Part shown: one piece after another, positions 32,581 to 36,553 of the stretch | Layout of the letters: the number at the start of each line of letters is the position of its first letter | How positions within the stretch are numbered: position 1 is the stretch's first letter | Assembly (NCBI GenBank): GCA_947463135.1 | Contig: CANHTA010000011.1 | Coordinates: forward strand, 1 to 36,553 | From: Gemmatimonadota bacterium | Lineage (GTDB): Bacteria; Gemmatimonadota; Gemmatimonadetes; Gemmatimonadales; Gemmatimonadaceae | Length of the DNA stretch: 36,553 nucleotides | Direction of reading: 5' to 3' | Position numbers and translations under genes: made by a program | Notes under the pieces: model-generated | Seen by the model: the letters and a program-made list of their open reading frames with translations, nothing else | Databases searched by the model: none | Told to the model about the DNA's origin: nothing

Positions 32581-34608
32581 CTACGGCGAACCACGCGTGG
32601 CCACCCATCGGTTGTTGGTGCGATCGATATCGAGCAAACGCTGCCCGGGGTCGAGCTCGATCTGTTGCAGCCGTTTCCCGACAAAGGCATACTCGCGACG
32701 GTAGTGCTGTGAGTTAGTGCTCCACACTTCGGCCGGATACACAAATTCCTGCGTGGTGCCGTCGCTGAAGGTGAACAGCGCACGCACCGGGAGCACCCCA
32801 CGCTCACGATTGCCGTACACCACCGCCACGAAGGTGGTATCCCCCTTGGTGCGGGTCCGTACCGTATCGATACGCTGATCGAAGCGGGCATTTTCCACGA
32901 ACCACTGGCGCCAAAACCAGTCCAGTCGCCGCCCCCCCACCTCTTCCATCGTTCGAAAGAAGTCCGCCGGTGTGGGGTGTTTGTAGGCCCACCGGGCGAT
33001 ATAGCTCCGGAAGGCCTCATCAAAGGCTACGGGCCCCAGGATTTCCTGTCGCAACAGTTGCAGCCCTACGCTGGGCTTCACGTAGGCCGCCTCCCCAAGC
33101 AGCGCCGGATCGATTCGATCGGGGGTGATGTCCACCGGCCCATCCGCCCCCTCCGCCATATACTGCTCCACCATCCGCCGCTCTTCAGCCGCGCGGGCGA
33201 GCTGGTCGCCACGTTCGGGGTAGCGTCGTCCTTCCGCAAAGGTGTTGATGAAGGTGTTGAAGCCTTCATCCTGCCACATGTACGACCGCTCGTTGCTCCC
33301 CACGATCATCGGGAACCACATGTGCCCGATCTCGTGGGTCACCACGTTGAACAGGTCGTACACGTCGTTGCTGATGTTCTCCATCGCGATCATCGGATAC
33401 TCCATCCCGCTGATCGGCCCTTCAACCGCCGAGATGTGAGGCCATGGATACGGGAACCAACGCTCGGAGTATTCCATGATGGAGAGGCGGGACTGGTCGG
33501 CCGCATCATGCCAATTCACGGCCGCGGTGGGGCGGTAATAGGCGTAGGCCATAATCCCCTTCCAGCTTGTGGCGTCCCACTGGTAATCAGGGGACGCCGC
33601 CCAGACGGCATCACGCACCTGTTTCGCACGAAAACGCCAGGTGACCATGCCGGTGGTGCGTGGGCGCGCGGTACCATTGGCCAGCTCGTCCGCCGTAATC
33701 AGGCGGACCACGGTATCCGACTTGGCCGCGATCGCATGGCGTGCGATCTGCGTGGGTGTGAGCACCTCGTTGGCGTTCTGGAGCGCCCCCGTGGCGGCAA
33801 CGATATAGCCGGCGGGTACGGTGACAGCGAGGGTGTAATCACCGTAGTCGAGATAGAACTCACCTTGGCCAAGGTAGGGCTCGATGTTCCACCCACGCAC
33901 GTCGTCATACACGGCGGCCCGTGGAAACCACTGCGCAATCTCGTAGAGATCCCCCTCGCGACCCATGCGATCGGCACCGTGCTCCGGCACCGGAAAGGTC
34001 CACGCCATCTCCAGCACCGCAGTACGCCCCGGCACTAGCGGTTCCGCGAAGTCCACCTTCATCATGGTTTCGTTCGTGCGATGCCGGAGCGGCATGCGCC
34101 GTGGCGCTCCGCCATTCGCTGAGGGCACAAGTTGATCGAGCCGCGAAAAGGTGTAGCCGCCCTCAAAGCCCCGGGCGCCAAAGCGCGACTCGTCGGGGAA
34201 GATGTATGAGCTCAACGACTTGCTGCGAAAGGCATTCTGTTCAACCTGCAACCACATGAAGCGCAGCGTGTCCGGCGAGCGGTTTGTGTACCGCAGGGTG
34301 AGCGCCCCCTGGACCTGCTTGGCAGCCGTATCGAGCGTCGCGGCCAGCGTATAGTCGGCGCGGTTCTGCCAGTACCTGGGGCCCGGCGCACCACTCCCCG
34401 TGCGGTATTCGTTAGGGGTGGGGAGCAGCAAGGGGGCAAACACGGAGGTATCGCCCACCGCCCGGGGCCGCGCGGCAGGCGGCGCGGCCTGTGCGCCCCC
34501 GGACAACGGCGCGAGCAGGAGCAGCACACCCAGCGCGACCAGGGCGCCGCCCGGTTGGCGGCCGCACACCGCGCGATCGCGCGCGTGAGAGATGGGGCGA
34601 AGGGGCAT
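32581..34608 (-). CDS. Secreted M1-family zinc aminopeptidase
   Basis: A 675-residue metallopeptidase with an N-terminal signal peptide (basic start, then GALVALGVLLLLAPLSGGAQA). The exopeptidase motif GMEYPMIAMEN is followed by the zinc site His425-Glu426-xx-His429 (VVTHEIGHMW). Glu448 is the third ligand, with 18 residues between it and His429 (HEXXH-X18-E). A catalytic Tyr is expected later but was not pinned down. The C-terminal region is short compared with ERAP/PepN-type enzymes, fitting the bacterial secreted M1 branch. It probably trims peptides outside the cytoplasm. ATG 34608 begins the signal; the open frame upstream runs into the argJ 5' region. It is divergent from argJ by 79 bases. 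Confidence 0.92.
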   Translation of the reverse strand: MPLRPISHARDRAVCGRQPGGALVALGVLLLLAPLSGGAQAAPPAARPRAVGDTSVFAPLLLPTPNEYRTGSGAPGPRYWQNRADYTLAATLDTAAKQVQGALTLRYTNRSPDTLRFMWLQVEQNAFRSKSLSSYIFPDESRFGARGFEGGYTFSRLDQLVPSANGGAPRRMPLRHRTNETMMKVDFAEPLVPGRTAVLEMAWTFPVPEHGADRMGREGDLYEIAQWFPRAAVYDDVRGWNIEPYLGQGEFYLDYGDYTLAVTVPAGYIVAATGALQNANEVLTPTQIARHAIAAKSDTVVRLITADELANGTARPRTTGMVTWRFRAKQVRDAVWAASPDYQWDATSWKGIMAYAYYRPTAAVNWHDAADQSRLSIMEYSERWFPYPWPHISAVEGPISGMEYPMIAMENISNDVYDLFNVVTHEIGHMWFPMIVGSNERSYMWQDEGFNTFINTFAEGRRYPERGDQLARAAEERRMVEQYMAEGADGPVDITPDRIDPALLGEAAYVKPSVGLQLLRQEILGPVAFDEAFRSYIARWAYKHPTPADFFRTMEEVGGRRLDWFWRQWFVENARFDQRIDTVRTRTKGDTTFVAVVYGNRERGVLPVRALFTFSDGTTQEFVYPAEVWSTNSQHYRREYAFVGKRLQQIELDPGQRLLDIDRTNNRWVATRGSP

Positions 34609-34687
34609 GCGGGCGCGAATCAGGTGGGGGGACGGGTACCCAACGGGCAAGGCTACGGCGAGCTGCTGCACAATAGTAGCTTTCCGT

Positions 34688-35866
34688 ATGTCCTCCGCTC
34701 CTACTTTCCATGACATCGCGGTGTTCCCGCGTGGTTTTCGCTGCGCCAGCCGGAACGTTGGCCTCAAACCGTCGGCACGTGATCTGACGCTCTTTGCCAG
34801 CGATGTTGACGCCACGGCCGCGGCCGTGTTTACCCGCAATCATTTTCCGGGCGCGCCCATCATTCTTGGCCGCGAAACGATCAAGGGTGGCGTGCTGCGG
34901 GCGATCATCGCCAACAGTAAAGTCAGCAACGTGGCCACGGGCTTACGTGGCGTTGAGCATGCACGCCGTATGGCGGCAGCGGCAGCGGCGGAACTGGGCA
35001 CCAGTCCCGACCGCGTGCTGGTGAGTTCAACGGGCGTGATTGGCGTCCCGCTGCCCATCGAGAAGATCGAGGCCGGAGTGGTTGGTATGACCGCCGACCT
35101 GCAATCGGACCCGCTCGTCGGGGCCGAAGGCATCATGACCACGGATACGCACCCGAAGGCGCTCTCGGCGTCGGTTGGTAACGCCACCATCACGTGGGTG
35201 GCCAAAGGGTCCGGCATGATCGAGCCGAATATGGCCACCATGCTGTCGTACATCTTCACCGACGCGGCCTTCGACGCATCCACGCTGGATCAACTCCTGC
35301 GGTCAGCCGTGGCAACCACGTTTAACCGGCTCTCGGTTGACACGGACACGAGCACCTCGGACACCTGCGCCATTCTGGCGAACGGGCTCGCCGGCACCGT
35401 GGAGGCCTCAGCGTTTCTTGCGGTCCTCACCGCGGGGTGCCGGCGGATGACGGAAACGCTGGCGCGTGACGGCGAGGGTGCGGAGCACTTGGTGCGGGTT
35501 ACCGTGCGCGGCGCCCTGAACGAGGGCGAGGCACAGGTTGTGGCCAAATCCATTGTGAATTCGCCCTTGGTGAAGACGATGGTTCACGGGGCGGACCCGA
35601 ATGTGGGTCGTTTACTCATGGCGGTCGGCAAGTGTTTCGACTGCACCATCCATCCGGGGTCCACCGACGCGTGGATCAACGGGTTTCAGGTGGTTGGTCA
35701 TGGCGAACGGTTGCCCTTTGACGACGCCGTGGTGCGAGAGACGCTCTCCCGCGAAGTCGTAGACCTGACGGTGGAGTTAGGAGTGGGGAGCGGCGACGCG
35801 GTGGCGTACGGCTGCGATTTAACCAAGGGGTATGTAGACGAGAACGCCTCGTACTACAGCAGCTAG
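34688..35866 (+). CDS. argJ: ArgJ-family bifunctional ornithine acetyltransferase / N-acetylglutamate synthase, divergent
   Basis: A 392-residue ArgJ-type protein. ArgJ transfers acetyl from N-acetylornithine to glutamate and, in bifunctional forms, uses acetyl-CoA. The self-cleavage/nucleophile site is intact as PNMATML, with Thr184 the predicted new N-terminus of the beta chain. VLVSSTGVIGVPLP and LSVDTDTSTSDT are also family-typical. Two places deviate. The usual NSG-x-AN loop is NSKVSNVATG (residues 76-85). The usual D-x-NWGR is DPNVGR (303-308), with Trp replaced by Val. These residues line the substrate pocket as I recall, so substrate preference may differ from standard ArgJ. ATG 34688 is the first Met before the conserved core, with little Shine-Dalgarno. 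No other arginine gene is adjacent. Confidence 0.88.
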   Translation: MSSAPTFHDIAVFPRGFRCASRNVGLKPSARDLTLFASDVDATAAAVFTRNHFPGAPIILGRETIKGGVLRAIIANSKVSNVATGLRGVEHARRMAAAAAAELGTSPDRVLVSSTGVIGVPLPIEKIEAGVVGMTADLQSDPLVGAEGIMTTDTHPKALSASVGNATITWVAKGSGMIEPNMATMLSYIFTDAAFDASTLDQLLRSAVATTFNRLSVDTDTSTSDTCAILANGLAGTVEASAFLAVLTAGCRRMTETLARDGEGAEHLVRVTVRGALNEGEAQVVAKSIVNSPLVKTMVHGADPNVGRLLMAVGKCFDCTIHPGSTDAWINGFQVVGHGERLPFDDAVVRETLSREVVDLTVELGVGSGDAVAYGCDLTKGYVDENASYYSS

Positions 35867-35876
35867 CCGGTTGCGT

Positions 35877-35915
35877 CACCACCGCCCGCCGACCCGCGTG
35901 CGGTAGGCGGTGGTG
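35877..35915. terminator. Hairpin between convergent argJ and amidase genes
   Basis: CACCACCGCC at 35877-35886 pairs with 35906-35915 across a 19-base loop that could itself fold (CCG/CGG). It sits 10 bases after argJ and 8 bases before the amidase stop. No T-run follows, so function as a terminator is uncertain. Confidence 0.5.
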
Positions 35916-35923
35916 GAACGTGT

Positions 35924-36553
35924 TTAGCGCAACGGCAGCACGGGTGCGCGGCGGTGTGCGGTACCCTGCTCGTAATCGTACACGAGCTGAATGAGCCGCC
36001 CCTCACTCCACGGACGTCCGAGAAAACTGACGCCGGCCGGAAGTGTGTTGTTGCGGGTGTATCCCATGGGGACGGTAATCGCCGGAAAGCCGGTGCTTGG
36101 GGAAAAGAGCTGGCTATTGTCGCCGTGCGGGGTGTTCAAATCGCCAATCAACCGGGGCGGGTTGCTCCACGTGGGATAAATGGCGGCATCGATGTGCAGC
36201 GAGTCCATCATCTGCATCACGGCAACCCGTAAGGCCGCTCGAACGCGCTCGCGACTCTGGCACCCCGGGCTCGACTCAGGAAGCTCCGTCGTGAGCGCGG
36301 CATCGCGGAGTCGCTGTTCCACCGTGGGATGGAACTTCCGGCTGCGAAGAATGTCGTCAATGGTTTTCACCGGCGCATTGGCACCCCGCGCGGCGAAATA
36401 GCGTTCGAGATCGGGCTTGAAGCGATTACAACCGCCCTGCTGCTGGCGTTGAATCACCTCGAGCCCATCAATGGTGGCGTCAACGATGACGGCGCCCTGC
36501 GCGCGCAAGTCGGCCACCGTGCGTTCGAACACGCGCTGCACTTCGGCATCAAG
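35924..36553 (-). CDS. Amidase-signature family protein, C-terminal part (cut by window edge)
   Basis: The 209 C-terminal residues of a larger protein; the frame is open to the last base of the window. The segment GFPAITVPMGYTRNNTLPAGVSFLGRPWSEGRLIQLVYDYEQ is the typical end of amidase-signature enzymes. These hydrolyse C-N bonds in amides using a Ser-Ser-Lys triad. That triad lies in the N-terminal half, outside the window, so activity cannot be confirmed. The substrate and any signal peptide are likewise unseen. An internal GTG at 36541 is not the true start. Confidence 0.9.
   Translation of the reverse strand, partial: LDAEVQRVFERTVADLRAQGAVIVDATIDGLEVIQRQQQGGCNRFKPDLERYFAARGANAPVKTIDDILRSRKFHPTVEQRLRDAALTTELPESSPGCQSRERVRAALRVAVMQMMDSLHIDAAIYPTWSNPPRLIGDLNTPHGDNSQLFSPSTGFPAITVPMGYTRNNTLPAGVSFLGRPWSEGRLIQLVYDYEQGTAHRRAPVLPLR

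Noticed and set aside
32977-34038. 353-codon plus-strand open frame opposite the M1 peptidase
   Set aside because: The minus strand encodes an intact HEXXH-X18-E peptidase; this is a shadow.
1-36553. tRNA, rRNA, CRISPR array, transposase or phage genes
   Set aside because: No cloverleaf, repeat array, IS terminal repeat or integrase-type protein was seen; all large coding regions are accounted for by ordinary chromosomal genes.

Overview
The window is GC-rich throughout (about two thirds G+C by eye), densely packed and chromosomal in character. Sec-dependent outer-membrane proteins, a TonB-dependent receptor, a TolC-type channel and a HlyD-type adaptor show a diderm (Gram-negative) host. The mix of PilS/PilR-controlled type IV pilins, M1 peptidase, CHAD/CYTH protein, D-threonine-aldolase-like enzyme and GC-rich codon use would fit Gemmatimonadota or a similar soil/water lineage. 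That placement is inference from general gene content, since no rRNA or other taxonomic marker is present. I see no phage, transposase, CRISPR array, tRNA or rRNA.

Layout. (1) 1-4334, minus strand: a type IV pilus module with a PilS-like kinase, a PilR-like sigma-54 activator (joined by a GTGA overlap) and two tandem paralogous pilins. The distal pilin has a well-matched -24/-12 promoter, so the activator and a likely target are adjacent. (2) 4479-7070, plus: a CNNM/CorC membrane protein, a methyltransferase with an export-like N-terminus and an ArfB-like peptidyl-tRNA hydrolase in one tight operon. A convergent predicted beta-barrel protein lies at 7100-7843. (3) 8029-13638, plus: a small possible secreted protein, then a three-gene type-I-secretion-like set (ABC protein, HlyD adaptor, TolC channel). 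The ABC protein has a strongly degenerate nucleotide-binding domain, with the Walker A lysine replaced by Gln. (4) 13702-16311, plus: CPXCG protein, CHAD-CYTH protein with inverted domain order, an unknown acidic protein and an Hsp15-like S4 protein, all overlapping or nearly so. (5) 16294-19872: a RidA-like deaminase and a small unknown protein on minus, diverging from a fold-type III PLP enzyme (D-threonine aldolase / D-serine dehydratase type), a DinB-like polymerase and a one-TM small protein. These end at a strong terminator. (6) 19935-26768: a PAS-GAF histidine kinase, a P1B-type metal ATPase with a TPC motif, a GGDEF protein (VGDEF) and a large acyl-CoA dehydrogenase. (7) 26980-36553: SppA protease, a small unknown, a TonB-dependent receptor, a pilin-like protein with a Pro/Ala-rich N-terminus and no prepilin site, a secreted M1 aminopeptidase, a divergent ArgJ, and the C-terminal part of an amidase cut by the window edge.

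The most interesting points are the secretion system whose ATPase has lost several canonical catalytic residues, the non-canonical pilin-like protein at 31697-32224, the RidA / PLP-enzyme divergent pair, the divergent ArgJ, and the sigma-54 promoter linking the pilin to PilSR. Starts were chosen by signal peptides, Shine-Dalgarno matches and overlaps; many genes here have weak or no Shine-Dalgarno sequence, so several starts are best guesses.
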